Below, one piece after another: positions 17,890 to 28,867 of a DNA stretch of 64,000 nt. Source of the stretch: Fibrobacter sp. (GTDB taxonomy: Bacteria; Fibrobacterota; Fibrobacteria; Fibrobacterales; Fibrobacteraceae); assembly GCA_024398835.1 (NCBI GenBank), contig JAKSIK010000008.1, positions 29,700-93,699 of the forward strand. Direction: 5' to 3'. Both the position numbers and the translations under genes were made by a program. Below the pieces are notes generated by a model that did not search any database, had not been told where the DNA came from, and saw nothing but the letters and a program-made list of their open reading frames with translations. The number at the start of each line of letters is the position of its first letter. The stretch's first letter is position 1.

Positions 17890-19144
17890 ACTTATCACTC
17901 AAGAATGCGACGCCCGGCAGCTCCTTCCCTTCAAGGAGTTCCAAAGAAGCGCCTCCACCGGTAGAGGTGTGGGTGACCTTCTTGTCGGCACCGAACTTCT
18001 TGGCAGCCGTTGCGGTATCGCCACCACCGATCACGGTGATTGCGCCAGCTGCGGTAGCTTCGACGATAGCGTCAGCCATAGCCTTGGTTGCCTTTTCGAA
18101 TGCTTCGAATTCGAACACGCCTGCAGGGCCGTTCCAAACGATGGTCTTGGAGGACTTGATGGCATCAACAAAGAGCTTGGTGGATTCTGCACCAACGTCG
18201 AGGCCCATCCAGCCAGCCGGAATGCCTTCCTTGTCGCTCACAGCCTTGGTAGCGGCAGCGGCGTCGAACTTGTCGGCAGCGATGTAGTCGACCGGGAGGA
18301 TGATTTCCTTGCCTTGAGCCTTGGCCTTGGCAATGAGTTCCGGAACGAGCTTTGCGCCTTCTTCGTCGAACAGGGAGGAACCGATTTCGATATTGTCGAG
18401 TACCTTCTTGAAGGTGAACGCCATGCCACCGCCGATAATGATTTTGTCGGCCTTGTCGAGGAGGTTGTTGATGAGCTGGATCTTGTCAGCGACCTTTGCA
18501 CCGCCGAGGATGGCGAGGAACGGACGCGGAGGATTGTTCAAAACCTTGTCGAAGGCCTTGAGTTCCTTGTTCATGAGGAAGCCAGCGGCGCGCTGCGGAA
18601 GTTCAACACCGGCCATGGAGGAGTGTGCACGGTGAGCGGTACCGAAAGCGTCGTTAACATAAACGTCGGCGAGCTTGGTGAGGCTTGCACGGAAGGCCTT
18701 GACGGCTTCCTTGTCGGCCTTGATCTTTTCTTCGGTGCCGTCAGCGTTCTTGACCTTGCGCTTGCCTTCTTCTTCGATGTGGAAGCGGAGGTTTTCGAGG
18801 AGGATGATGTCGCCCGGCTTTGCAGCGGCGCAAGCGGCTTCGACTTCGGCACCGCAGCAGTCGTTCAGGAACTTGACAGGCTTCTTGATGAGTTCTTCGA
18901 GTTTCTTTGCGACCGGAGCGAGGGTGAACTTCGGGTTCACTTCGCCGTTCGGGCGGCCGAGGTGGGAAGCGAGGATCACAGCAGCGCCCTTGTCGAGAGC
19001 ATACTGGATGGTCGGGAGGGCGGCTTCGATACGCTTGGTGTTGGTGATTTCACCAGTGACCTTGTCCTGCGGAACGTTGAAGTCGACACGGATGAACACG
19101 CGCTTGCCGGCGAGTTCGAGATCTTCGATAGAAAGCTTTGCCAT
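17888..19144 (-). CDS. pgk: Phosphoglycerate kinase
   Basis: This glycolytic enzyme transfers phosphate between 1,3-bisphosphoglycerate and ADP in the cytoplasm. The 418-residue length is normal. Diagnostic segments are [13 protein letters not shown] near the N-terminus (substrate site), [37 protein letters not shown], and [13 protein letters not shown] in the nucleotide-binding domain. The ATG at 19144 follows AGAAGGTG. The coding sequence is GC-rich with strongly biased codons, as expected for high expression. It is transcribed alone; a terminator lies about 120 nt after the stop. Confidence 0.98.
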   Translation of the reverse strand: MAKLSIEDLELAGKRVFIRVDFNVPQDKVTGEITNTKRIEAALPTIQYALDKGAAVILASHLGRPNGEVNPKFTLAPVAKKLEELIKKPVKFLNDCCGAEVEAACAAAKPGDIILLENLRFHIEEEGKRKVKNADGTEEKIKADKEAVKAFRASLTKLADVYVNDAFGTAHRAHSSMAGVELPQRAAGFLMNKELKAFDKVLNNPPRPFLAILGGAKVADKIQLINNLLDKADKIIIGGGMAFTFKKVLDNIEIGSSLFDEEGAKLVPELIAKAKAQGKEIILPVDYIAADKFDAAAATKAVSDKEGIPAGWMGLDVGAESTKLFVDAIKSSKTIVWNGPAGVFEFEAFEKATKAMADAIVEATAAGAITVIGGGDTATAAKKFGADKKVTHTSTGGGASLELLEGKELPGVAFLSDK

Positions 19145-19264
19145 TATAGCACCTTCTGGTTAGAGTTAAAATTACGGCTTAAAAGTAGAATTTTTACCAA
19201 AAAAATAGCACTGTCTGTATTTTTTATGTATTTTTCAGTTGAACACGCACGATTGGAGTGTAAA

Positions 19265-20008
19265 ATGAAACATTCTTTGTTTGCAGTAATTTGTTTTGCC
19301 GTTGCAACCGCCTTCGCCCAACCTGGACTGGAGGACGAAGACGGTGTAGATGCCGCTGGTACAGAGGCTACTGAAGAAGTTGCCGCTCCTGCTGAAGAAG
19401 CTGCCCCTGAAAAGGACGAATTTGGCGAATTTGACGATGAAGAAACAGCCGAATCCAGCGAAGAATCTCCAACCGAAACCGCCGCAGCAAATGAGGAAGA
19501 ATGCGACGAGGATGAAGAAGACTGCGATGGAGAGGAAGAAAGTGACGCCGAAGATGTTAATGTCGCTGAAGAAGTAGACAACACCGAGGCTGATGAACGA
19601 GACTATGCTGCCTACGATGCATCTGAAAGTGGTGTTGACCGTTTTGGCATTGCTGATGAAGTCCGCTTCTGGTCCGCAATTGGTTTGTTTGCAGCTTCTG
19701 CAGGCAGCATCGTCATGGGCGTACTGCAACACATGAAGGCAAACGAAGCAAAGTCCGCCTACGATGATTTGGCCGATGTGGAAGAAACCTTGCTTGGCGC
19801 TGTTTCTACAGCCTGTGGTGGGGATGCAGCTTGCGAAGTCGCTATGATACAAAAAGCGGATTTGGGTGACGGCTACACCATCGCCGACCTGCAAAAGCGC
19901 ATGGACACCAATAAGGAAACCCAAGATTCCTACGCCTTATGGCGCAATGTTTGGTTCGGTGTGGCTGGCGCTACATTGACCGCCGGTATTGTTCTCTTCG
20001 TATGGTAA
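19265..20008 (+). CDS. Exported acidic-linker protein with C-terminal membrane hairpin
   Basis: I do not recognise a named family. The 247-residue product has a signal peptide (residues 1-18), then about 100 residues that are extremely acidic (runs of Glu, Asp, Ala and Ser, with a CDEDEEDC pair of cysteines). Residues 134-155 form a membrane helix. A helical loop of about 70 residues carries two cysteines, and a second membrane helix (226-247) ends at the last residue. The same terminal hairpin occurs in the proteins at 46977 and 47623. GGAGTG precedes the ATG. The frame stays open far upstream, but that part is antisense to pgk. The stop overlaps the folB start. Confidence 0.8.
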   Translation: MKHSLFAVICFAVATAFAQPGLEDEDGVDAAGTEATEEVAAPAEEAAPEKDEFGEFDDEETAESSEESPTETAAANEEECDEDEEDCDGEEESDAEDVNVAEEVDNTEADERDYAAYDASESGVDRFGIADEVRFWSAIGLFAASAGSIVMGVLQHMKANEAKSAYDDLADVEETLLGAVSTACGGDAACEVAMIQKADLGDGYTIADLQKRMDTNKETQDSYALWRNVWFGVAGATLTAGIVLFVW

Positions 20009-20367
20009 TTGAAACCGGAAAAATTTCGTTAAAAGAGTTGGAGTTCCTATGCATCATAGGAACTCTTCCTTTTGAACGGGAAAAAGAGCAGCCCGTCGTT
20101 CTGAACGTTTCTTTGTGGCTGGATTTTACCCAAGCAGCCCGCAATGAGGATTTGATTCACTCTATCGATTACGCTCAACTAGCAGAGGAAGTAAAGAACT
20201 TCATCCGGATGTCCCAGTTCCAGCTGGTGGAAACACTGGTCGTGGAGACTGGCAAATTCATTCTCGCCAACCATTCCAGAGCCCAGGCGGTAGAGGTTTC
20301 CGTTCGGAAGCCCCTAGCCATTCCCAACTGCAAGAGTGCCGAAGCTAGCGTTAAAATTAGCCGCTAG
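20002..20367 (+). CDS. folB: Dihydroneopterin aldolase
   Basis: FolB converts 7,8-dihydroneopterin to 6-hydroxymethyl-dihydropterin in folate synthesis. The 121-residue length is typical. Family features are LKELEFLCIIGTLPFEREKE at the N-terminus, the DYAQLAEEV segment, LVETLVVETGKFIL with the catalytic-site glutamate, and VEVSVRKPLAIP near the end. The ATG sits in ATGGTAA, overlapping the stop of the upstream membrane-protein gene, so translation is probably coupled. No other folate genes are adjacent. The 3' end overlaps the convergent comM-type gene by 4 nt. Confidence 0.92.
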   Translation: MVIETGKISLKELEFLCIIGTLPFEREKEQPVVLNVSLWLDFTQAARNEDLIHSIDYAQLAEEVKNFIRMSQFQLVETLVVETGKFILANHSRAQAVEVSVRKPLAIPNCKSAEASVKISR

Positions 20368-21890
20368 TTGAAGGTTCTATACCGAAGCGCCTCTGACAAA
20401 TCCGAGACTTCCACGCAAGGCGCCGCCCGCAAATCGGCAATGGTGCGAGCCACCTTCAATAGCCGGTAATAGCCCCGAGCGCTTAGCGTCATTTTATCTG
20501 CCGCAGAAACGGCAAAACGTTCCGTCGTCGCATCCATTGCCGCCGCCCGACGGGTGGCTTCCGACGACATCTCCGCGTTGCTCTTGAAGGCTGTTCCCTG
20601 GAACCGTTTACGCTGCAGTTCGCGAGCGGCAGAAACTCGTGACCGAATGCTGGCAGAAGATTCTCCCTCCGTTTTCGCCGCAAACCTGCCAGGCTCTACC
20701 GGAGGGACGCTGACCTGAATATCTATGCGGTCCAGGAGCGGGCCAGAAATGCGCTCCCGATAACGCTTGCGGGCATCGGGCAGGCAAGTGCACACCCGCT
20801 TCGGGTCCATGGCGTAGCCGCAGGGGCATGGATTCATGGCGGCACCCATCATGAAGCGGGCGGGCCACACCACAGTACCGCTGGCCCTGCTGACAGAAAT
20901 GCTTCCATCTTCCATCGGTTCACGCAAGGCCTCCAGAACGCTGCGGTTGAATTCCGGCAGCTCATCCAGAAACAGCACGCCGTTATGCGCAAGGCTCGCC
21001 TCCCCAGGGGCGAGGCGCGCCCCACCACCGACTAGAGATACCATGGAGGCGGAGTGGTGGGGCGTGCGAAAGGGCCGGGTAAGCACCGGACGGAACTCGC
21101 TAGAATCCCCGGCCCTTCTTGCGCAGGAGTGAATCCGCGTCGTCTCTAGAATTTCCATCTCCGTCATCTCGGGCAGGATTCCCGGAAGACATCTCGCGCA
21201 AAGCGTCTTGCCGGCGCCCGGCGAACCCACAAGGAGAAAGTTATGGGCGCCGGCCGCGGCAATTTCAAGAGCTCGCTTCACACCTTCCATCCCCACCACA
21301 TTCTTAAAATCCAAAACCTCCGGAGAGGAGGTGACGCCCTCTTTTTTTAACCCTGAAGCTACAACAATCTTCCGAGCGTCACCCCCTTCCAAGGCTTCCA
21401 CACATTCCTTCAAACTATCCGCGCAAATGTAGCGGATGCCTTCCACAAGAGAGGCTTCTTTCTCATTCCCGCGGGGTATGACGAGAATGGATTCCCTATC
21501 TTGCGAAAGGCCCATGGCTATGGAAAGGACTCCACGAACAGGCTTCAAAAGCCCATCTAGTGACAATTCCCCCACAAAAACAAAATTCTCAATCTTTGGA
21601 ACCTGAATCTCCCCGGCCGCCAAAAGCATTCCCACAGCCAAGGGCAAATCCAGAGCGCTCCCCTCTTTGCGCAAATCCGCCGGCGACAGGTTCACCGTCA
21701 TGCGGAAACCTGTCACCACTTTCCCAATGGAACGCACAGAGGAGACAACGCGTTCACGGGATTCCCTCACTGCATTATCGGGCAACCCTACTAAAGTAAA
21801 TCCGGGCAAGCCTTGAGAAGCATCCACCTCAACGCTTACGGGGACAGCCTTTATGCCAAACAAGCAGTAAGAACGGATTCGTACAAACAT
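20364..21890 (-). CDS. comM: YifB/ComM family Mg-chelatase-like AAA+ ATPase
   Basis: The 508-residue protein belongs to the ComM/YifB family; in naturally competent bacteria ComM is a hexameric helicase aiding branch migration during transformation. It begins with the family domain containing GLPGFTLVGLPDNAVRESRERV. It then has a Walker A VGSPGAGKTLCAR, a Walker B GVLFLDELPEF, and the cysteine cluster NPCPCGYAMDPKRVCTC. The C-terminal segment has SARGYYRLLKVARTIADL. The start at 21890 is 3 nt after the spoVG stop, so the two are probably co-transcribed. No other competence gene is in the window. Confidence 0.93.
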   Translation of the reverse strand: MFVRIRSYCLFGIKAVPVSVEVDASQGLPGFTLVGLPDNAVRESRERVVSSVRSIGKVVTGFRMTVNLSPADLRKEGSALDLPLAVGMLLAAGEIQVPKIENFVFVGELSLDGLLKPVRGVLSIAMGLSQDRESILVIPRGNEKEASLVEGIRYICADSLKECVEALEGGDARKIVVASGLKKEGVTSSPEVLDFKNVVGMEGVKRALEIAAAGAHNFLLVGSPGAGKTLCARCLPGILPEMTEMEILETTRIHSCARRAGDSSEFRPVLTRPFRTPHHSASMVSLVGGGARLAPGEASLAHNGVLFLDELPEFNRSVLEALREPMEDGSISVSRASGTVVWPARFMMGAAMNPCPCGYAMDPKRVCTCLPDARKRYRERISGPLLDRIDIQVSVPPVEPGRFAAKTEGESSASIRSRVSAARELQRKRFQGTAFKSNAEMSSEATRRAAAMDATTERFAVSAADKMTLSARGYYRLLKVARTIADLRAAPCVEVSDLSEALRYRTFN

Positions 21891-21893
21891 AAG

Positions 21894-22235
21894 CTATGCC
21901 GCAGCAATCGCCGCCTGATATTTTTCCAGTACGCAATTTTCAATGTGTTCGCGCAGCTGGCGAGTCAAAGGGCCACAAATGGTGCGATATTCATCGCCCT
22001 TGTAGAACGGATCGTTGGGGTAGCCCACAAACATGCCGTTGGCGCCATCGGTAACGCGGAGCCCGCGAATCATCATTTGGTCGTTCAAAACCACCTGGGC
22101 AAGAGCCTTCACATGTCCAAGACTCACGCCTTCGCGGAAGGGGTAAACGTTCACCTTGGTCACAGCCAAGCAATCAAAATTCGGAGAAGCTTTCACTTCT
22201 TCCGTTTCCTTTTCTTTTGTTTTCTTTTCAGCCAT
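21894..22235 (-). CDS. spoVG: SpoVG family regulator
   Basis: SpoVG is a small nucleic-acid-binding protein, first known from Bacillus sporulation and since found as a global regulator in other phyla. The 113-residue protein has a charged lysine/glutamate-rich extension of about 18 residues, then the SpoVG core. That core includes VTKVNVYPF, VVLNDQMMIRGLRVTDGANGMFVGYP and a C-terminal helix. The ATG at 22235 follows a perfect AGGAGG. It is upstream of the comM-type gene and divergent from the CBM9-like gene; an operator-like array lies between them. Confidence 0.92.
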   Translation of the reverse strand: MAEKKTKEKETEEVKASPNFDCLAVTKVNVYPFREGVSLGHVKALAQVVLNDQMMIRGLRVTDGANGMFVGYPNDPFYKGDEYRTICGPLTRQLREHIENCVLEKYQAAIAAA

Positions 22236-22370
22236 TTCGGCCTCCTATGTTTAAGTGATACTGCAAACCCGAGTCAATCGCCCGTGGATTTCGCAGACGG
22301 CCCCTATAGTGCAAACTCCATGCCAAAAGAAAAATGCCGTTTTTTCACGGGAATCGCCAACACACACAAG

Positions 22371-22410
22371 TTAAATCAGTGATTTAAGAAATAAATCACC
22401 GCAAAATCAC
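22371..22410. promoter_or_regulatory. Operator-like array of four AAATCA(C) half-sites
   Basis: TTAAATCA-G-TGATTTAA (22371-22387) is a perfect palindrome. Its right half also pairs with TAAATCAC (22392-22399), and another AAATCAC lies at 22404-22410. Sites at 22393 and 22404 are 11 nt apart, one helical turn. The array ends 12 nt before the putative -10 TACATT (22423-22428) of the CBM9-like gene, so a bound regulator would cover its -35 region. The regulator is unknown. Confidence 0.55.
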
Positions 22411-22434
22411 TTAAAACAGAGTTACATTTTCACT

Positions 22435-22986
22435 ATGCTTTTAAAACCGAATCTCTCCTGGGAAAAGAACCAGGGCATTACACTCCCCGTTGTCCAGGCG
22501 ACCGCCACCATCGAAGGCAACAACCTCCGTTTCGACTTCACGGTAGAAGAACCGCTAGACTGCTTTCGCTCCGAAGTCAAGTGCGATAACGGAAACAGCT
22601 GGGAAGATTCCTGCGTGGAAGTCTTTCTGGAAAACCCAACCAACCCGCGAGAGTACTACAATTTCGAAATCACCAGCCGCGGATTCATCCTAGCCGCTGT
22701 GGGCGAATGCCGGGAATGCCGCGCCAAACTGGGCGAAGCCGCCCTCGCTTCCATTATCCGCAAAAAAGAGCTGGCCTCCATCGCCGGGGACCTCATCTGC
22801 TGGGGCATCGCCGTCCTGATTCCGCCCTCCATTTTCGGCTTAGAAAATTTTGACGGCATCACCTTGAAAGGGAACCTATACAAGTGCGGCGACAAAGCCA
22901 AAACGCCCCACTACCTGAGCGCATTCCCCATCAACACCGAAAAACCGGACTTTCACCGGCCAGAATTCTTCCAGAAAATTCTGTAG
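22435..22986 (+). CDS. CBM9-like carbohydrate-binding domain protein
   Basis: The 183-residue protein consists of one family 9-like carbohydrate-binding/DOMON-type domain. The signature is WEDSCVEVFLENP (residues about 62-74), EYYNFEITSRG, and a distal PHYLSAFP with a final FHRPEFF. Such domains normally occur in secreted xylanases or periplasmic proteins. Here there is no signal peptide, membrane segment or catalytic partner, so a cytoplasmic sugar-sensing or binding role is possible. TACATT lies 6 nt before the ATG, suggesting leaderless transcription. nnrD follows after 21 nt. The ligand is unknown. Confidence 0.82.
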   Translation: MLLKPNLSWEKNQGITLPVVQATATIEGNNLRFDFTVEEPLDCFRSEVKCDNGNSWEDSCVEVFLENPTNPREYYNFEITSRGFILAAVGECRECRAKLGEAALASIIRKKELASIAGDLICWGIAVLIPPSIFGLENFDGITLKGNLYKCGDKAKTPHYLSAFPINTEKPDFHRPEFFQKIL

Positions 22987-23007
22987 ATTATAAAAGGGGT
23001 TGGAATT

Positions 23008-23907
23008 GTGGTGCTAGAAGTTTGCACAGAAAATAAAATTCAAGATTTGCTCCCGCAGCGAAACGAATCGGGAGACAAACGCACACAGGGAACAGCCCTT
23101 GTCGTAGCAGGCTCTGCCAACATGACTGGGGCGCCCGCACTTTGCACTATGGCCGCCCTCCGCAGTGGCGTCGGGCTCCTCACCCTCGCAAGCCCCAAAT
23201 CCATCATCCCCATTTTGCAGGCAAGACTTCTAGAGCCCGTATTTTTCCCGCTAGAAGAAGATGCCGCTTTTTCTGGAGTTCTCTCGCGAAAAAACATCGC
23301 CGCCATTCTGAAAAATCTGGAATACCAGAACGCGCTCGCCATCGGGCCTGGCCTCGGGACAGCGGCAACAACGCAGAACGCCATCCGGGACATTTTAACC
23401 GCGGCAGAAAAGCCCGCTGTTGTTGACGCCGACGCCATCAATGCGCTGGACCTGGACTTCGTGCGGAACGAACTGAAGCCAAGCCACTTCATTTTCACGC
23501 CACACCTGCGGGAATGGGAACGCAACTTCGGACAACTCCCCGCAGGCTGCAACGCCTTCGCAGGCAAAGTTACGGAAGCCACAGACCTGGCGAAAGTTGT
23601 CAGTGAAATGGCTCAGGAAATGCAACAGGTTTTCGTACTGAAAGCCTCCCCCATCCTGATTGGAACTCCCAGCGGGAAGGTCTATGCCGTAGAAGCAAAG
23701 AATTCCGGCATGGCAAAGGGCGGTTCCGGCGATGTGCTGACGGGCATCATCGTCGCTTTGCTCGCACAAGGCTTATCGCTTGAAAATGCGGCTTTGCTGG
23801 GAGTGCTACTCCATCAAAAAGCAGGCCGCATTACTCGAGAAGAATTGGGCGCATTCTCTATGCTCCCAAGCGATGTGATTTCAAATCTGTACAAAGTTTT
23901 TTCGTAG
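23008..23907 (+). CDS. nnrD: ADP/ATP-dependent NAD(P)H-hydrate dehydratase
   Basis: NnrD repairs hydrated NAD(P)H by dehydrating the S epimer. The 299-residue protein matches the C-terminal ribokinase-like domain of the YjeF family: GTALVVAGSANMTGAPAL near residue 32, GPGLGT, VVDADAINALD, the TPHLREWERNF region, and GSGDVLTGIIVALLAQG with the catalytic aspartate. The N-terminal epimerase (NnrE) domain often fused in bacteria is absent and must be encoded elsewhere. The start is GTG (23008) behind AAAAGGGG. It probably forms an operon with the CBM9-like gene. Confidence 0.93.
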   Translation: MVLEVCTENKIQDLLPQRNESGDKRTQGTALVVAGSANMTGAPALCTMAALRSGVGLLTLASPKSIIPILQARLLEPVFFPLEEDAAFSGVLSRKNIAAILKNLEYQNALAIGPGLGTAATTQNAIRDILTAAEKPAVVDADAINALDLDFVRNELKPSHFIFTPHLREWERNFGQLPAGCNAFAGKVTEATDLAKVVSEMAQEMQQVFVLKASPILIGTPSGKVYAVEAKNSGMAKGGSGDVLTGIIVALLAQGLSLENAALLGVLLHQKAGRITREELGAFSMLPSDVISNLYKVFS

Positions 23908-23949
23908 CCGGCGCGATTAATCGCAACCACCGCCACAAAAAAACATCTT

Positions 23950-25227
23950 TTACCGCACAAGCACTAACATCATTTCCATGTGGGGCGTTTGCGGGTAGAA
24001 GGCAAATGCATCTGCGGATTTCATTTCAAATCCCGATTCATGAAGCTTCGCAAAATCGCGGGCCAATGTCACCGGGTCGCAGGAGACATAAATCATCTGC
24101 TTCACGGAACTTTTGGCAATGGCTTCCAACGCTTCCTTCGGGAGCCCCGTGCGGGGCGGGTCCACAATCAATGTGGCGGGCACATCCACCACATTCTGAA
24201 GGAGCCATTCTTCCGCCGGCGCGGAAACATTTTCCACCTTACAAGCAGCGGATTCATCGCCGTAATTGACGCCGCGAATGGTGTCGCCGCGAGTACTTTC
24301 ATCGCAGTTCCTAACTTGAGCGAGGTTCACCCTGGCGTGTTTCAGGCAACCATCATCCCGCTCTACAGTGGTAATCCGCTTGAATTTATCCTGAAGTAGC
24401 GCCGCAAAAAAGCCTACACCGCTGAACAAGTCAATAAGCCATTCGTTGCTGGCCAGGCCCTCTTTGACACCCGCATCCACAGCCTCTCGAACGCATTTCA
24501 CCAACTCCGGCAAAAGCCCCAGATTGCTCTGAAAGAATACAGATGCATCAGACTCGATTTTACGGCCACCAATATCCACCACGCTGACGGATTTTTCACG
24601 AAACTCGCTGGCAGGCATTCCTCTGTAAAAATAACTTACTTGGCCAACCCCATTATCAAAAAGATTGATATCCATGTCTCTACGAATTTTCGCATTTTCT
24701 GCCACAAAAATCTGTTGTGCAGATCCTTGCAAAAATTCGTTCAGCGCAGGTGTGAGAACCGGGCAATTTTCAAAAGGAATCACCTTGTTGGATTCCTGAA
24801 GGCGAAAGCCAAACTGCGGGCGACCATTGCTAGAGCCGCAATACACCACTCGGGCGCGATTGCGGTAGCCCCAAGGGCTTCCCGTATGAACCTTAAAATT
24901 CTCCGGCAAATCCGCGTGAGCCAAACGTCGGAAATTTTCCCGCTCCACTTGGGCAAGGAACTCCGCCTGCTTCTCGGAATCCAGATGCTGCAGGGAACAG
25001 CCACCGCAACGCCCGTACAGCGGGCACTTGGGCTTCACGCGATAAGGGCTCGGCTCCAAAACCTCGACCACCTTGCCCTTGGTAAAATCCTTTTTCTGAA
25101 AAGTAAGGGCAACCTTGCAAAGTTCCCCAGGCAAGCCCCCCGCAACAAAGCAGACACGGCCATCGGGCAAGCGGGACATTCCCTCGCCGCCCTGCACCAT
25201 TTTCTCTATGCGGAGTTCAAATACCAT
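23950..25227 (-). CDS. rlmD: TrmA/RlmD family RNA (uracil-5-)-methyltransferase
   Basis: The 425-residue protein is a class I S-adenosylmethionine-dependent RNA m5U methyltransferase. It starts with a TRAM-like domain. The iron-sulfur cysteines are C68, C74 and C77 in CPLYGRCGGC, with a later cysteine in ENCPVL as the likely fourth ligand. The substrate/cofactor region has FFQSNLGLLPELV and LFSGVGFFAALL. The catalytic motif is VSCDPVTLARDF, with its nucleophilic cysteine. RlmD (U1939) and RlmC (U747) have similar motifs, so the exact rRNA target is inferred. The start at 25227 lies 4 nt after the upstream lipoprotein stop, suggesting co-transcription. Confidence 0.87.
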   Translation of the reverse strand: MVFELRIEKMVQGGEGMSRLPDGRVCFVAGGLPGELCKVALTFQKKDFTKGKVVEVLEPSPYRVKPKCPLYGRCGGCSLQHLDSEKQAEFLAQVERENFRRLAHADLPENFKVHTGSPWGYRNRARVVYCGSSNGRPQFGFRLQESNKVIPFENCPVLTPALNEFLQGSAQQIFVAENAKIRRDMDINLFDNGVGQVSYFYRGMPASEFREKSVSVVDIGGRKIESDASVFFQSNLGLLPELVKCVREAVDAGVKEGLASNEWLIDLFSGVGFFAALLQDKFKRITTVERDDGCLKHARVNLAQVRNCDESTRGDTIRGVNYGDESAACKVENVSAPAEEWLLQNVVDVPATLIVDPPRTGLPKEALEAIAKSSVKQMIYVSCDPVTLARDFAKLHESGFEMKSADAFAFYPQTPHMEMMLVLVR

Positions 25228-25231
25228 TCAA

Positions 25232-26575
25232 CTAATCTAATTCAGGCAAGGCCTTGTAACGAATGTAATCAATTTTTCCCGTAAAGAATCTCCTTGAATA
25301 AGAAGATTGCCCTTGGCTATCATAACCAATTCCCAAACCATAATTAAGCTGTGAGACGTCGCCTTTAAATTCCGTAGCAACACGCAGGTTTCCGTCTAAA
25401 GACAGATTGAGGAAATATGATATACTTCCATTCATTTCCGACTTGCTTGGGAAAAGTTTCACACGAACCGTATGCCATTCATCCATAGCAATAGGCTCGT
25501 CTCCAATGGCGTTTTCAACCCAATCCCCAGGCATAGACGTGTCACGAATATGGAACCTCAGCAACTGCTTTCCGCCAACATTATCCAAGCGAATCTGCCA
25601 ACCATCTTGTCCACCTCCAGGAGGTTCTGCCACAAAGATGTTTGCAAGGTCTCCAGGAGCCGTGGCCATAAAGCGCACTTCCACCTCAAAGCCCTTATTC
25701 TTGAAATCATCGCTCAACAGAATTTTCAACCCAGATTCTCCATCCAACACCAAATACCCATCACAATCAAAATCTGGGTTGCCAACACCCAGGTACGCAA
25801 AATTCCTTTCAAATTCATCATAGCCCAAGTCATACTGGTCATTAAATTCATAAGCCACAGTATAACTACTTAAATCCGCTTCACTTCGCTTTGTCATGCA
25901 ATTCTGTATAGTGGCAGCCACGACCTTTTCCCGCTCACTACTGGAGGAGCCCTCCTCAAATTCGCTACTGCTGGATTCTTCCAATCTGCTACTACTGGAC
26001 TTCAGGTATTTTTGATGGCTAGAGGATGATTCATCGGCATCTTCTGACGAATATTCCCATTCTTCGGAACTGCTGGACCATTCAATCTCGGGGAATGTCA
26101 CTTTATCTGCACTCTGGCGATAAAGAACATTGCCTTCGGCATCTTCCTTGCAAAGGCAACTGCTAAAAGTCCAATGGCCCATGGCATTCACAAGACTGTA
26201 GTACGCGCCATCAGATCCCAGATTAAAGTTGCATCCCCAAATCTGGGCATAGAGATGTTTTAATTCGCCATCATCCAGTATGGTGATTTCAAAGCGTTCT
26301 TCATAATCATCATAGCGGACATCGACACAAACGGCGGTTTCAATGTATTCCTGAATGTAGCTTGTAGCCCTTTCGCAGATTTCCTTTTTTACAAAACTAA
26401 AATCAGAAAGATCTGCTTTCCAGTAGGCGAAATCTCCGTTAATGTCATAGGATTCATCACAAGTTTCTGCGGGCGGAACAACTTTCCCTGAAGAAGAAGA
26501 TTCATCATCACCACAAGCAGACATGCCTAATGCCATCGCAATAGCAAGCCCTTGCAACCAATATTTTTTTCTCAT
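25232..26575 (-). CDS. Serine-linker lipoprotein with LamG-like C-terminal domain
   Basis: The 447-residue protein has a lipoprotein signal with lipobox MSAC (Cys 21), then SSSSG. An N-terminal cysteine-containing domain of about 130 residues follows. Next is a long linker rich in SSSS blocks and Glu (residues about 165-215), the hallmark of Fibrobacter secreted proteins. The last about 220 residues resemble a concanavalin/LamG jelly roll (for example EVEVRFMATAPGDLANIFV, WHTVRVKLFP, FFTGKIDYIRY). Such domains bind carbohydrate or protein. GAAGGAG precedes the ATG. Likely on the cell surface; no catalytic residues are apparent. Confidence 0.85.
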   Translation of the reverse strand: MRKKYWLQGLAIAMALGMSACGDDESSSSGKVVPPAETCDESYDINGDFAYWKADLSDFSFVKKEICERATSYIQEYIETAVCVDVRYDDYEERFEITILDDGELKHLYAQIWGCNFNLGSDGAYYSLVNAMGHWTFSSCLCKEDAEGNVLYRQSADKVTFPEIEWSSSSEEWEYSSEDADESSSSHQKYLKSSSSRLEESSSSEFEEGSSSSEREKVVAATIQNCMTKRSEADLSSYTVAYEFNDQYDLGYDEFERNFAYLGVGNPDFDCDGYLVLDGESGLKILLSDDFKNKGFEVEVRFMATAPGDLANIFVAEPPGGGQDGWQIRLDNVGGKQLLRFHIRDTSMPGDWVENAIGDEPIAMDEWHTVRVKLFPSKSEMNGSISYFLNLSLDGNLRVATEFKGDVSQLNYGLGIGYDSQGQSSYSRRFFTGKIDYIRYKALPELD

Positions 26576-26609
26576 ATTTTCTCCTTCTGCCTAACGGACC
26601 TAATGGCGT

Positions 26610-28838
<2,229 letters not shown>

Positions 28839-28867
28839 ACAGTACAAAAATAATATACTTTTCCTGT

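Noticed and set aside
17816..19264. N-terminal extension of the acidic-linker protein frame
   Set aside because: It is antisense to pgk; a ribosome-binding site and signal peptide place the start at 19265.
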